Origin: Phytophthora colocasiae
Lineage: Eukaryota > Oomycota > Peronosporomycetes > Peronosporales > Peronosporaceae
Assembly: GCA_018806915.1 (NCBI GenBank)
Contig: JAGKQI010000100.1
Location: forward strand, 1,798,001-1,862,000
Direction of reading: 5' to 3'
DNA length: 64,000 nt
Part shown: one piece after another, positions 1 through 10,924 of the stretch
Position numbering within the stretch: the stretch's first letter is position 1
How the letters are laid out: the number at the start of each line of letters is the position of its first letter
The notes under the pieces: model-generated
What the model saw: the letters and a program-made list of their open reading frames with translations, nothing else
Database searches by the model: none
Told to the model about the DNA's origin: nothing
Program-made: the position numbers and the translations under genes

Positions 1-1374
1 TCGGGGCGCCTGAAGGGCTCGAGGTCGACCACTCGGTCGACACCCGCTTCTCACCACTAGTGTGAGAAGCTGACGGACTAGCAGCCGAGCTCAGGCTCTG
101 GTCCGTGGCTGGCACAGCCAGCGAGTCTCCCTCGGAGACTGAAGGAGCATCCTGCGAAGCAGGGATAGTGGCCTGAGAGGCGGGAGCCACTGCCGTCGTG
201 TGACGAGGAAAGCGGCCGGGCCGCACGCGTATCTTCGCGTACTGGAAGAGTAGACCTCGGGCGAGGCGGACGTCCACCTCGGCGCAGCTCTCCATGAGCC
301 GGTCAAACGACGCGAGCTTCCGTGAAGCCTCGGCCCAGGTGGCCACATGGACCATGTAGTCCCGGGTGGTCTCTCCGGTTTGGAGCAGGAGTGGATAAGT
401 CCTCATCTGAGGCACAGACTCCCGTCGCCGTTGCTTATCTAAGCGTTGCCGATACTCGGCGAGTGTGCACACCTGCGGGGTCAGGAAACGCTCATGGAGC
501 CCCTGTCGCTGCTGAGTCTCAGCCACCGTACGTGGAGGATTGCCTATGGCGTAACCATGCAGGTTTGGCTGCGCCATCAACTGCTTCACCTGCTCGGCAG
601 GGTCGCGAGGCTCGAAGCCGTAGTCGCGCCGCGACGAAGTCCCCACGATGTCCCGTTGGACCGGTCGACGTGACTCTGGAGCACCGCTCAGGGAAGCCTC
701 CTGTGCCTCATCCAGAGGGTTGGTGATCGCGTCTTCGACTCCCTTGAGTGACTCTGGCTCATCGCGAGCAGGAAGCGGTGGTGCGTTGCGCAACGCGTTG
801 AGCACGAGGCTCGGGTCCCTCCGGGAACGGATTTACTGCCGCAGCTGCCGAGGAATTGAGTACCGACGCGGATCGCGTGGAGAGCGCAGCTCAGATCGGG
901 TCGTCCGAGGGCTCGCAGGAGCAGGAGACGCATGGGCATCGCCCTGTTCGACTCCTCGTAGTCCACTTCGACCTCGCCTTCCTCTGTAGGAGAGCGACGT
1001 GGGTCGCGCGTCGGCGACGCTGTCGTGTACTGAAGGGTGAGCCACCGCTACCACTTGACGTCGGGCTGGCCTTGAACATCGCTCCGTAGCGAAGGCGAGA
1101 CGCCGCGAAATACTCCGAATCGGAGAGCGTGAGAGGAGCCGAGGGCTCAGACCGGAAAGCGCTGAGGCGCTGGGGCGTAGACGCCTGGTCACTGGACACC
1201 TCAGGAGCGGTTGGCTCGCTGGGGAGAATTGAAGAATGTGCTCGTTGAGCCAGCGCACTCCGCGCACTCTCGTTGAGAGATTTCTTTTATCGGAAAGTTG
1301 CCGGTGACAGGCCTTGACAAGGCAGTTATGTCTACAGTTGTAGATACTCCGTATCCACGGTTTGGTGGGGAGGG
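1..1374 (-). pseudogene. Remnant of family-A antisense ORF (second copy)
   Basis: This stretch aligns without gaps to 23690-24470 (offset 23689) and, past a small indel near 800-840, on to 25069. It is therefore the 3' part of a second family-A gypsy element whose gag-pol lies left of the window. On the minus strand it holds the same protein as the antisense ORF of the full element, but broken into several frames (open pieces at 91-348, 688-966, 833-1267 and 891-1199). The upstream end of the frame runs toward, and perhaps into, the LTR, where an ATG lies at 1440 on the minus strand. Function is unknown. Its value is comparative: most differences from the other copy fall at third codon positions of the antisense frame. 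Confidence 0.75.
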
Positions 1375-1785
1375 TGTAACAGGGTTACACGAGCTGCGCG
1401 CCTTGGCTACAATAGGTGTGGTATACACCATCCAGGTCACAAGTCACAGATCCGTGTACAACACATAGTGTTTCTCACACGTCACACATGTAGCCAGTTG
1501 CTGGCTGTTAGCTCAGAGCCACACATTACATTTGATTAGGATTTAGTATGTTAGATACTAAATCCGTTACATTCAGGATTAGGGCAATAAAATAAATAAA
1601 AATCAGTTTGCATTTTACATAATTAGTGTTAGTTCCTTTATTATAGGGACACTGATTGTGAGAGTCCCGTATTTAGTGGACTACTTGGTTCTTGTATAGA
1701 ACCGAAGGCTAGTGCCTTGCAAGCAGGACTCTACGAGTCAACCCAACTTCCTCTGTGCCGTGCACACCTACGCAGCCCCGCTGCA
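1375..1785 (+). repeat. LTR of family A (3' LTR of left-truncated copy)
   Basis: A 411-bp sequence that starts TGTAAC and ends GCTGCA. It matches the two 409-bp LTRs at 17708-18116 and 25070-25478 with scattered substitutions and short indels. A purine-rich tract lies just before it (GGTTTGGTGGGGAGGG), as expected for a 3' LTR. It contains AATAAA-type motifs near 1588-1600. The partner LTR and TSD are outside the window. Confidence 0.9.
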
Positions 1786-1997
1786 TCTGATCTCTTGGGC
1801 CCCTTTGCAGTACAGGTGAAGGTTAATATATAAAGCAGTTTTCTTCCACAGATCCATTATTGTCGCACGGGACATAACCTCGTCCCACATCTCCCTTTCT
1901 CCCACAACCCAGTGTACGTCCAATCACATCACAGCGTAACGTCCATATCCACTCAAAAAATCGTAATTAGCAACGTGTCAGAAATCACAGAAGACGA
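1786..1997. other. Unassigned stretch between family-A LTR and element B gag
   Basis: No convincing gene is visible. A TATATAAA-like motif lies near 1830, and the short open reading VSEITEDEW just before 1998 resembles the start of the following gag in another frame. It may be the remaining leader or LTR end of element B, but it shows no match to the LTR start at 26405. Confidence 0.35.
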
Positions 1998-2619
1998 GTG
2001 GTAAATTACTTTCTGTCGGCTCGTAACCCAGATAACACTGCCTACAAGACGCTGGAAAAAGAAGTAAAGACACTTTGCATGGACACCGAGTTACAGGATG
2101 CTGAATCACGGTTGTCTCGGCTCATGGCGGAGTTTTACGAGATACTGGATTGTCTTAACATGGAGGATGTCGTGCATACTGAGCCGAAGAAGGTGGTTGG
2201 ATATCTCGTCGACGCTTTGAGACCGCCATCATTTAAAGCAGCAGTGAAAGACCAACTGAGCAGACAGTGTCACAAAACAACCAAATCAAACCTGGCATTG
2301 TTTTTGAAGTGGCTTCGTGGCGAATTGGACGACTTCATGAGATTCGAAGCTCACATTTCAGCACGCATGGGTGCTGGTAAGCCTGCGGCAGTATCTAAGA
2401 AAGGGTTGGTGGTGCACCTAGTACAACTAAGCCGCGACCAATATCCGATGATAATTCAGACAAGACCACTAAAAAGCCAAAGTTAAAGCCAACGGGTGAT
2501 CGACCGCCAAAAAAGTGTTTCAAGTGCGGTGATCCAACACACGGTGTATTTCAGTGCCCCAATGTTGCAAGTCCCACAGAAGCCAAGGAGATTTATGAGT
2601 CCACTACGGGGAAAAAAGT
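1998..2619 (+). pseudogene. Element B Gag, frameshifted
   Basis: Gag-like polyprotein of the old gypsy element B. Residues encoded at 1998-2486 form a helical capsid-like region rich in charged residues, with LEKEVKTL, AESRLSRLMAEFYEI and VGYLVDALRPPSF. After a frameshift near 2486 the reading continues into a CCHC zinc knuckle (CFKCGDPTHGVFQC) at about 2517-2560. The N-terminus is missing or out of frame before 1998. The coding stops at the GAAAAAAGT target site of the MULE and resumes in the same frame at 5274 beyond it, so Gag and Pol were one reading frame before the insertion. Inactive. Confidence 0.8.
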
Positions 2620-2661
2620 CGAAGAACATATTGGCGATCACAATCGTCTTAGGTCACGTCG
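2620..2661 (+). repeat. MULE-1 left terminal inverted repeat
   Basis: The inner 32 bases, from ATTGGCGATC to GGTCACGTCG, match the reverse complement of 5232-5263 with three mismatches. The outer ten bases match only partly. Confidence 0.88.
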
Positions 2662-3084
2662 TGCAGTTCCCGTTTGGTCACGTGTGCAAATTGCCTGTTC
2701 ACGTCCTGGGCACATGACCAAATGACATTGGTCATGCCGATGGTTTAAGATGCCTAGCACATCGATCTCTCTTGTAGAATAAGCATCAATCTAGTCTATC
2801 TATTCCATCTTTCATGTCAAATGTCCATCAAGTCAAGGAAAATTTAAAATGAAAGATAGTACTCGACTGCAAAGATACACAGTCATTCATTCCTGCGTCG
2901 TGCTCATTGTCTGATTGACTGCCGAAGGGCAAATTGAGCGGGGACACTTTTGTCCTAAGAGGGTTGTCGCGGTATTCCGTTAATTCCCCGTCAGACAATG
3001 AACGGTACGCGCCTTTTACTTTCGAGTTTGTAGTTTGAGCTCCGTTAACTAACTTCTACGTTGTTGTTTAAACTATTCCAGCCC

Positions 3085-3148
3085 ATCACCGTAGCTTAAT
3101 GGAAAAGCTCCCGAAAGGGGTGATGGAGGTCCGATTCCTCCCGGTGGT
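3085..3148 (+). ncRNA. tRNA-like fold with shortened anticodon arm
   Basis: A 64-nt sequence folds as a cloverleaf lacking a normal anticodon arm. The acceptor stem is seven pairs (ATCACCG at 3085-3091 with CGGTGGT at 3142-3148, one T-G pair). The D arm is GCTT/AAGC around AATGGAA (3094-3108). The T arm is GGAGG/CCTCC around TCCGATT (3125-3141). Only 16 nt (3109-3124) separate the D and T arms, where a normal tRNA needs about 22. A- and B-box-like sequences are present and a T-rich run follows. It could be a decayed tRNA or a tRNA-derived promoter captured by the MULE. No anticodon can be assigned. Confidence 0.45.
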
Positions 3149-3311
3149 TATTTATTTTTTGTAGGTTTTTAACGGACGTTGTGAGGTGGCGCCTTTTCGA
3201 GTTGTAGCGAGTGAAACACCCAGGGTTCAAGGCTCATCGATCTTCCGTGTACGTGTGCCCATTCGACAACTAATAGAACAACCAGTTCTTCGACTGTGTT
3301 CAGGCCTAACT

Positions 3312-5137
3312 ATGGCTAGACCGTCAACGCGGCCTCGGAAAGAACGTTCTAATCGAAGGTTTTCCCCAACTAGCCGTCGAACAGTACGGGAGCGCGACGA
3401 AGAGGTGGATTTAGCTGAAGCTGTTGCTGTCAACTCGGAGACCAGCCAAACACTAGCCAGGGCCCCACACAATCAATTGCAACACAGCCAACCAGCTCAC
3501 ATAGACCCTGAACTCGATCCAGAGGGACTTGGGACGACTACGTTGGCTCCTGTGAGCTTGCAGACTGCTGTTGGGAGTTCTACCGGAGGGACTGAACGCG
3601 AGTCAAGTGCACGGGACGGAGACACAAAGCGGTACTACCAAGGCTACGAATACACACGCGCAAACACCTCATCGGTCAAAATCACGTATCGATGTAGTTT
3701 TTACAGAGCGCCAAAAAAATGTCCCGGATCCCTTGTTTTCTACGCGGAGACAATGTCATTTGATGTCGACAATATGGTTCCACATACTTGTCGTAGTGGC
3801 GCGCCTGGTATCCAAGCCAATGACGCATCCAACTGTGTCGATGTAACAGAGGAGATGAAGGCTTTCGTCGATGGTCTGATTGAAGAGGACATGGCGGCTA
3901 AGGCGATATGGTCTGCAACCTACACAAAGTTTTATTCGGCTTCCACGCGTGTCGTACGCGGGCTTTCACACAAGCAAGTACTCAACCGTGTCTCCAACGC
4001 AGAGCATCAGCCTACGGCTCTAACATTTTTGCTTTACTGGAAAGCCCAGCACTCGCTAAAGTCAAGAATGATTTGGTTGGATTTCTGCAATTCCACTACA
4101 CTTGGCATGATGACAACAAGGCAAAGGCAGGGAAGTCAGGAATCGAACGGCTGATAGGATGGTCACATCCAGAATTACGCAACTTACTTCGTTACGACGG
4201 AGTTCACTTGTTTGTGGACGGCACTTTTCGGTGCGTTCCGAAAACGTATCACCAGTTTGTCATGCTGATGATGTACGATCCGCTGACCGATTTGCTTTTG
4301 CCAATATTTTTCACGCTAGCAACGAACAAAACGGAAGGATTGTACGTGAAAATGTTTAAGTGCATTGAGTTCGCGTTGGGAAAGCAGCCTAAACCTGTGG
4401 ACGTGGTTTGTGACTTTGAATCCGCTCTTATCAACGCCATCCAGGCACATTGTCCGTCAACACGCCTTATTGAATGCTTGTTTCATTTTAAACAGGCGTG
4501 TAGACGGAAGATGAAGGATTACGCTCTTCCAGACGGCGAAGTAGGTGTGGCTATGGCTTTTGGGGTTCTGGATATGCTCACAGTTATCCCGCCCGGTAAG
4601 ATTGTTGAACAAGGTGTTGCGTGGGTAAAAGCGAAGATCAAGTCTAAATTGGACGCGAAGGATCTACCATACTCTCGAAAGAAGTGGAAACAGTTTTGGG
4701 GATATTTTTTGAGGACTTGGGTGGACATGTATCCACCGGATCTCTGGAACATCCACGGAGTGCAGAGGCAAATAGTAAATCGAACCAACAATCCCCTGGA
4801 ACGATTTCACCGTGAATTGAACGCAAGAATGAAACCGCATCCAAACCTCGATCGATTTGTTCGCGTAATTGAGGAAATAGCACGTGAAAACGTGGTACTA
4901 CGTAGAAGTATTATCACTGGAGATGCTACGGCTCCTGTGCGGTCCAATTTACGTTTTCCAAGGGCAGCTACCTTACCCGATACAGAAGAAAACGAAGTCT
5001 CTGATAGTGATTCAGACATTGTTTCTGATAACGATGGATCTGCTGACGATAGCAATTCGGATCTCTCTGATGATGATGACCTCGGTATGCTTTACGACAC
5101 TTCACTTGACTATGAAGAAGAGGAAAAATGCGGTTGA
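3312..5137 (+). pseudogene. MULE-1 transposase, one frameshift
   Basis: Mutator-like transposase that would cut and join the element ends. The first ATG of the long frame is at 3312; upstream reading from 3186 has only GTG. The N-terminal part has a FLYWCH-like zinc finger with YRCSFYRA and a later HTC. Near 4000-4030 the reading shifts frame, after VLNRVSNAEH, into the catalytic part (open 3908-5137). That part shows the DDE residues: DGTFRCV, then CDFESAL, then NNPLERFHREL. The C-terminus is a long acidic Asp/Ser tail. The protein is clearly related to the transposase at 58803-60369. One small indel disables it. Confidence 0.85.
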
Positions 5138-5231
5138 ACCGGTAGTATCATTGGAGCTTAACTTCACAATAAAGTTCATTGACTCTCTACATGACCAAGC
5201 GATTTGGTCATGTGATCTAACATGTTTTTAG

Positions 5232-5273
5232 CGACGTGACCTAACATGATTATGATCGCCAATATTGATTACC
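5232..5273 (-). repeat. MULE-1 right terminal inverted repeat
   Basis: Inverted partner of 2620-2661. It is followed directly by the second copy of the 9-bp target duplication at 5274-5282. Confidence 0.88.
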
Positions 5274-7351
5274 GAAAAAAGTGATGAAACCTGCGTTAGC
5301 AGTGGCGCCAGTCGACTCGACGAGAGTGGAGTCGTCATCATCTCTTCCCTGCATTATTATGGATATGGTGGAGACCGAGATTACTCCGGACAGTGCAGCA
5401 GAAGTATCGCTGGTGACAACAAAATTGTTGAAGCAATTATCTGCAAAAGGAGTGTGGTTTAACCAGCAGGAAACTAGTGAAGGGTCGGCTATTGAGGGAG
5501 TTGGATACAGTCCTGTACCAGTGAAGAGCAAAGTTAAGCTCGATCTGCGTTTCTCGACTCCTGGAGGGCCACTAGTACTCCGAAATGTGATCTGTTGGGT
5601 GACGGAAGGCCATCTACCGATGGGTGTGGGAGACCTACTACTGTCAAGGTGGATCATGGATCGGTTGGGGTATAGTCCTAAGAAATTACTGGCAGCGGAG
5701 CAACAAGTAAGTGTTGAGTGGGATATGGGTGACGTGGATGACAGCCCAGACCAAGGCGTTGCAAGTGTTCTAGCTTTTTCTGATGAACGACCACTTCAAA
5801 CCGACGAAGAAGTTGCTTTGCGGGAAGAAGAAGAGCGAGCGTGCTTTCCTGTTTTTGACGTGGACCAAGACAAGGAACGGGAGGAAATTAAAGCGATTCT
5901 TCTCGAAAAAGTTGACGAAGCACGAAAACTTGGTGCTACTCCTGAGTTTGTGAGGGAGCTGAGAAGCATTTTAATGCAGTTCATTGATGTTTTTCGGATT
6001 GTTATTGGTCGTGATCCACCGGTGGATATGCCTCCAATGGAAGTAACCCTGAAACCCGGAGCAACACCAGTGAAGTGCAAAGCGCGCAGATATTCTCCGG
6101 TACACCGTGCATTTTTGAAGAAGCATGTCGACGCTCTTATCGCAGCTGGTCTGTGCTACAGAAATCCGAAGAGTCGATGGAGCTCACCCCCTCATGTCGT
6201 AAACAAGCAAGAGGCAGGAGATCATCGCATGACGATAGATGTTCGAGGGGCTAATGCTTGCGTCGAGCAAATTGTTTGGCCAATGCCAATTCTGGAAGTT
6301 GCTTTTGAGCAATTACGTGGATCATCGCGATATTTCTCCTTGGATTTCTTTAAAGGTTTCTGGCAGTTTGCGATGGCGATTGCGTGTCAGGAAATCTACT
6401 CGATCTTAACGGAGGAAGGCGTCATTACACCAACTCGTGTGCTCATGGGAGGCACGAATAGCGTCGCATACGTGCAGTCTACAGTTCAGCAAATGTTTGA
6501 TGAGATCTTTAACAACGGACTAATGATTTGGATTGACGACTTCCTGGGATATGAGGACAGTGATGACGGATTGCTCCGTTTACTGAAAAAGGTTCTCAGT
6601 ATCTGTTTGGACAAAGGACTGAAACTTAACCCAAAGAAATGCAGTTTTTACTTGCGAGAAGCTCTTTGGTGCGGACGCGTTGTATCCGGTAAAGGTGTTA
6701 AACACGATCCAGCGAGAATTGATGCACTGGTGAATCTCCCTGCACCAACAACGGGTCAGGAATTACAGCAATTTGTATGTGCGCTAAACTGGATGCGTGC
6801 TTCCCTACCAGCATTTAACAAGCTGATTGAGCCGCTGGTGAAAATCATGGAGAGAGTCTATTAGCTAGCTGGAAGTCGTAAGAAAACTCGTGTGAGAGCG
6901 GTAAAACTATCCGATGTGGGGTGGGGTGACGATGAAATCGCCGGTTTGAATCGATGCAAGCAAGCACTTCAAAGTTCGTTACTGTTGGCTCACTCAGACC
7001 CGAATAAACGTGTTTCGGTGTACACAGATGCTAGTGATGAGCACTGGGGTGCAGTGATCACACAAATTCCTCGGGATCAAGCACATCGACCACTAAGTGA
7101 ACAAGAACACGAACCTCTGATGGTGTTGAGTGGATCTTTTTCGGGTGCAGCTCAGCGCTGGGCCATCGTGGAAAACGAGGCCTATGCAATTGTGGAGACC
7201 TGCAGGCAGCTGATTACCTGCTTCATCGACAAGATGGGTTTTGATCTCTTTACAGACCATCGCAACTTACGCTACATTTTCGACCCACAGAGTATAGTAA
7301 GTACAGTGCCCAAGTATACAGCCGACAAACTGCATCGGTGGGCTATCATTC
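5274..7351 (+). pseudogene. Element B Pol part 1: protease, reverse transcriptase, RNase H
   Basis: Continues the gag-pol frame of element B after the MULE. The protease region has PDSAAEVSL where a retropepsin would have DSG, so the catalytic glycine is changed. The reverse transcriptase (about 6050-6860) has the WIDDFLGY motif; a Trp before IDD is usual for this Phytophthora gypsy group, so I do not count it as damage. A TAG stop ends the first open piece at 6864. The RNase H follows (6892-7351) with VYTDASDEHWGA, ENEAYAIVE and LFTDHRNL, so all catalytic acids are present. The frame is cut by element C at ATTC (7348-7351) and continues at 16915. Confidence 0.87.
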
Positions 7352-7983
7352 TGTAACAGGTTGGACTCTTCTCGCTGCCTGCCAGCGGGTCGTTAGCCGT
7401 GTACTGTGCCGGGTGGTCTTCCAGAGATCGGGTGCTGATCACAACTCTTACTTCAACGCCCTTCAGGCTCGGTTCACCGCGCCGGCCCGTTCGTGTCTGT
7501 TGCACCACGAACTGCCTACTTGTATTAAAAGAACGTAATAGAGTCTACTCCTTCTTACTTGTGCTCTGGTCCTCGTGCTTCCGTAGCGTCACCTGCTGCT
7601 CCCCAGGTCCCACAGAAATCGCTTCTGGACCAAACCAACCGAACCCACGTGTTCGCTGCTGGCTGTCCACGAAGTCTGCCGCCTGCGGACCCAACTGGTT
7701 CCTCTCCGTCCGCACTTGGTCACTCGCCTGCGTTGCGTGTGGGCCACTTGTGCTCCAAGGTCTCTTTAAAAGTGAAGTCTGGATCTTCGCGGATAAAAGC
7801 CACGTGCTGCTGCCCAGGACCGCCAGTTTCATTGGATATCCGCCGAGCTCGTTCGCTGGCGTCCTGCTCATTGGTCATCATGGAAGTCCGTGGGAGGTCA
7901 AAGTCACAGACCGCTCCGCACATCACTCGTCTATCACATGAGCAGCTCAGACCTTGTGTTGATCCAGAAGTCCACTTGTTACA
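7352..7983 (-). repeat. Element C 3' LTR
   Basis: 632 bp that begin TGTAAC and end GTTACA in plus-strand reading. Same length as 16283-16914, with about six substitutions. The integrase frame ends just inside it, at 7979. Confidence 0.93.
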
Positions 7984-10213
7984 CGCCTCCATCTACTCCA
8001 AGGTCTTCCACGACCTTTCCGCTGTTGAAGAGCTTTTCGTACTCAGTGATGGAAACCCATCTCCCGTCACCGTCGCATGTACCATTGTCTTGTCGTTGTT
8101 GCAAATCTTCTCGCCTTGGTCGTAGCAAGTACTCCAGGACATACTGTCCGGCCTTGTTTCTCCTGCGTCGGCGTCGCACTTCCACCAGAGGCTCACTCGT
8201 TGGGTCGGATGAACCCGCGTCTGCCATTGTTGCTGAAGTTCGCTTCGTACCGCGTCGCGCATAGGCTGTATTGATCGTAGCCGCCGTTGGTCGTACAGAT
8301 GAAGTTGCCGTCTCGACATCTTCTTCCCGTCGGTCCGCGCTTTCATACTCCAGGTGTTCTTGCAAATCTCGGCCTACGGCCTCGAGGAGAATGGCTGGTC
8401 GCCGGTACGTTACCAAAAATGAAACGTGCGCTATAAATTGCTCGTGGTTCTCACCGTCGTCTTCACGTTCCACCAGGAAGTTTTCGTATCCTGCTGACTC
8501 CACGATTCTCAACGGACCCAGCCATTGGTGAACAAACTTGGAAGCCTTCGGACCCCGTGGAGGTCGGAACATCCACACGCGATCTCCCGGTCCGAAGTCG
8601 CTCTTCTTCCGCACTTTCTTGTTGTAGTATCGAGCCTGGCGTTGTTGTTCTCGGGCGCTAGCTTGCTCAGCACACCTATGCGCCTCCTTTAATGTACTCA
8701 GTAGTCGTTGATGATGTTTCACTAAGTCACCGGCTTCCGTAACTCTTGTTGCTCGTAGTAATTCGTTTGAGGCTCGTAATCGTCGACCCATCATAAGTTC
8801 ATTCGGGGAAATCAATACAGTCGAGTGGCGCCCCGAATTGTATGCATACACGGCGTAATCGACCCACGCATCCCAGTCTCTTTGGGCCTCGTCACTCATG
8901 TATGTTGCGACGCAGTCCTTCCACGTCCGGTGGAATCGTTCGACTAAGCCAATCATTTGTGGTCGATAGGGAACGGGATTGATCTGCTGCGCTTGAAGAA
9001 GTATTACCAGCTCCTCGATCACCTTTCCCACCAGTTCAGGGGCACCGTCCGTTAGAATTTCTCTAAATGGTCCAAAGCGTAATACCACTTGCTTCATCAA
9101 AAATGCCGCGATGCTCTCGGCCGTGTGTTCCTTAACTGCGATTGCAACTGCGTAGCGGGTTACGTATTCAACAGCAGCGATCACATATCGTACTCCGCCG
9201 TCAGTACTCGGTAGCGGACCCGCAATATCTAATGCCCACCTATCGCCAACATCGCCTCCGCGTAAACTCCTTAGTGGTGGCACCACTTCCCGTGGACGTG
9301 CTTTCCGGCTGCCACACTCTTGGCATCCGAGTACCCAACGTCGTACTTCCTCTTGTAAATTCGGCCACCAATAAAGCTGTGCGATCCTCGCGTACGTTTG
9401 AGCGCTCCTGAGATGCCCGGCCCACACACTATCATGACATTCTTTAAATACTGTCGCCCAGAGAGCTGGCGGTAGTATAATTCGTCGTTGATCCGACGTC
9501 ACGATTACTACCAAGCCGTAAATTTTACGAATCGGCCGACCTTGGTGGGTGCCTGATCGCAACATCCGCTGCACCATACCGCTCTTTGCCTGTGCGTCCA
9601 TTATTTCCGCGTCTGTTAGCTGCAGCGTCGGTTGCTTCGCTCGCTGCTCTCGTGCAGCTTCGGCCGCTGCTTCTCGCCCCGCGTTTTGCGTAGTGACCGA
9701 CTCTGACTGTTGTACCACTTCCCCTTCTCGTTCCATCACCTGGCGTTGTACGTTGGTACCACCAAAGGCGGATTGGCTTCTCCCCTGTACAATATCGCTG
9801 CTGTGGCCTGCCGCAGCTGCTTTTCCTTCCTCCGTGTTGTTCTTCTGCGTCTCGTGAGTGTCGGTAGGTAGATTTGTATGCTTCACCGCGGTGTCCTCCG
9901 CACCACCGGTTACACTATCCGCCCAAGTAACAGTCTTCTGCTGCTTTGTTTTCGCCGTGCCTGCCACTGTTGTATCCATAGTAGTCGTATCCGCAGCCGT
10001 TGTCCGGTTGACGTGAGCATCGCCGAGGTATTCGGTCTTGGTGAATGTTGTCAGCCGTTGCTGCTCTGGGTCTTCCGCCTCCTCCACTTGTACGTTTCTG
10101 CGCGTGGGGCTTCGTCGACAAAATGTCATAGTGTAGTGGTACTTCAGTCGCCGCCGTTTCCTCAATTGCGCTGCTTTCCCTCTCCGCTTCGGCTTCCATA
10201 CGCCGTTTAGCAC
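7979..10213 (-). pseudogene. Element C integrase region
   Basis: Long open frame for the integrase end of Pol. The first ~250 residues are a low-complexity Thr/Gln/Glu-rich linker. Then comes the HHCC zinc-binding domain (HDSVWAGH ... CQECGSRK) and the catalytic core with ALDIAGPLP, ILTDGAPEL and GLVERFHR giving D, D and E. A GPY/F-like segment (HQWLGPLRIVE) follows. The last 80 residues (RNKAGQYVLEYLL ... RWVSITEYEKL) resemble a degenerate chromodomain, but this is weak. The frame overlaps the RNase H frame over 9915-10213, so a frameshift or recoding is needed to join them. Confidence 0.8.
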
Positions 10214-10871
10214 CTCTCGTCAATAGGCGTGTCGCTTCACTGGTCGCTCTGGATCCTGCTGGTGCTGGTTTATTCGACCGACTCTTCCTTGAAGGACTCT
10301 CCCCATTAGATTCTGTTAGTGGTAATTGTACAGCCGTAGCTTCACTATCCACCCGAGGTTCCACTCCTGCGACTAATGTGTCCTTGTGACTCGCTCCTCT
10401 TCGCCTTGACTTTCTGCGACGGCCTACTGCCGCTCGCGATTTACTCACAACTGGCGCTCGAGATAGCGCATCAGCAACCACGTTCGTGTTACCGGGTCTG
10501 TACTTTACCTCGAAATCAAATTCCTGTAGCGTAAGAGCCCATCGGTGCAGTTTCCCTGTCAAATTAGGACTGGTCATCAGCCACTTAAACGCTGCATGGT
10601 CCGTAATAATCTCGAAACGGCGGCCATACAGGTACGGGCGAAAGAGCTTAATGGCCCATACTACAGCAAAGCACTCAAGTTCAGTGATCCCGTACTCACT
10701 CTCTGTTACACTGTTCACCTTGCTGGCAAACGCGATTGGCTGCCACCCAACGCCCTGATCCTGCATCAGACATGCTCCGAGGCCTGTCTTGCTCGCATCT
10801 GTCGCTAAACGGAATGGAAGCCGGAAGTCTGGATACACCAGCAAGGGCTTTGCCGTCAACAAGGTCTTCAC
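9915..10871 (-). pseudogene. Element C RNase H region
   Basis: Ty3/gypsy RNase H encoded after the reverse transcriptase. It shows RLATDASKTGLGACL, ELECFAVVWAI, IITDHAAFKWL and NVVADALSR, so the usual acidic residues are kept. A basic, Ser/Thr-rich linker follows. The frame is shifted relative to the reverse transcriptase (break near 10925-10940) and to the integrase. Confidence 0.85.
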
Positions 10872-10924
10872 GTCGTCAAACGCGGCCTTCTGCGCCGCCC
10901 CCCATTCCCATGCAACGCCCTTCC

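Larger units (their letters stand above)
2620..5273 (+). mobile_element. MULE-1, Mutator-like DNA transposon inserted in element B
   Basis: A 2654-bp element with 42-bp terminal inverted repeats and a perfect 9-bp target-site duplication, GAAAAAAGT, at 2611-2619 and 5274-5282. The length of the duplication is typical of Mutator-like elements. Removing the element and one duplication restores one open gag-pol frame of element B, which confirms the boundaries. It carries one transposase gene (frameshifted) and a tRNA-like fold upstream of it. Subterminal GGTCA motifs and two palindromes (2714-2735 and 5191-5211) lie just inside the repeats. Confidence 0.9.

Noticed and set aside
1375..1785. A solo LTR of family A
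   Set aside because: The sequence to its left is the internal 3' part of the same family, including the purine tract, so it is the 3' LTR of a copy cut by the window edge.
3085..3148. A functional tRNA gene
   Set aside because: The anticodon arm is about six bases too short and no anticodon loop can be formed.
6520..6560. WIDD in place of YxDD in the element B reverse transcriptase as a catalytic lesion
   Set aside because: A Trp before IDD is usual in this Phytophthora gypsy group as far as I know it, and the two catalytic Asp are present.
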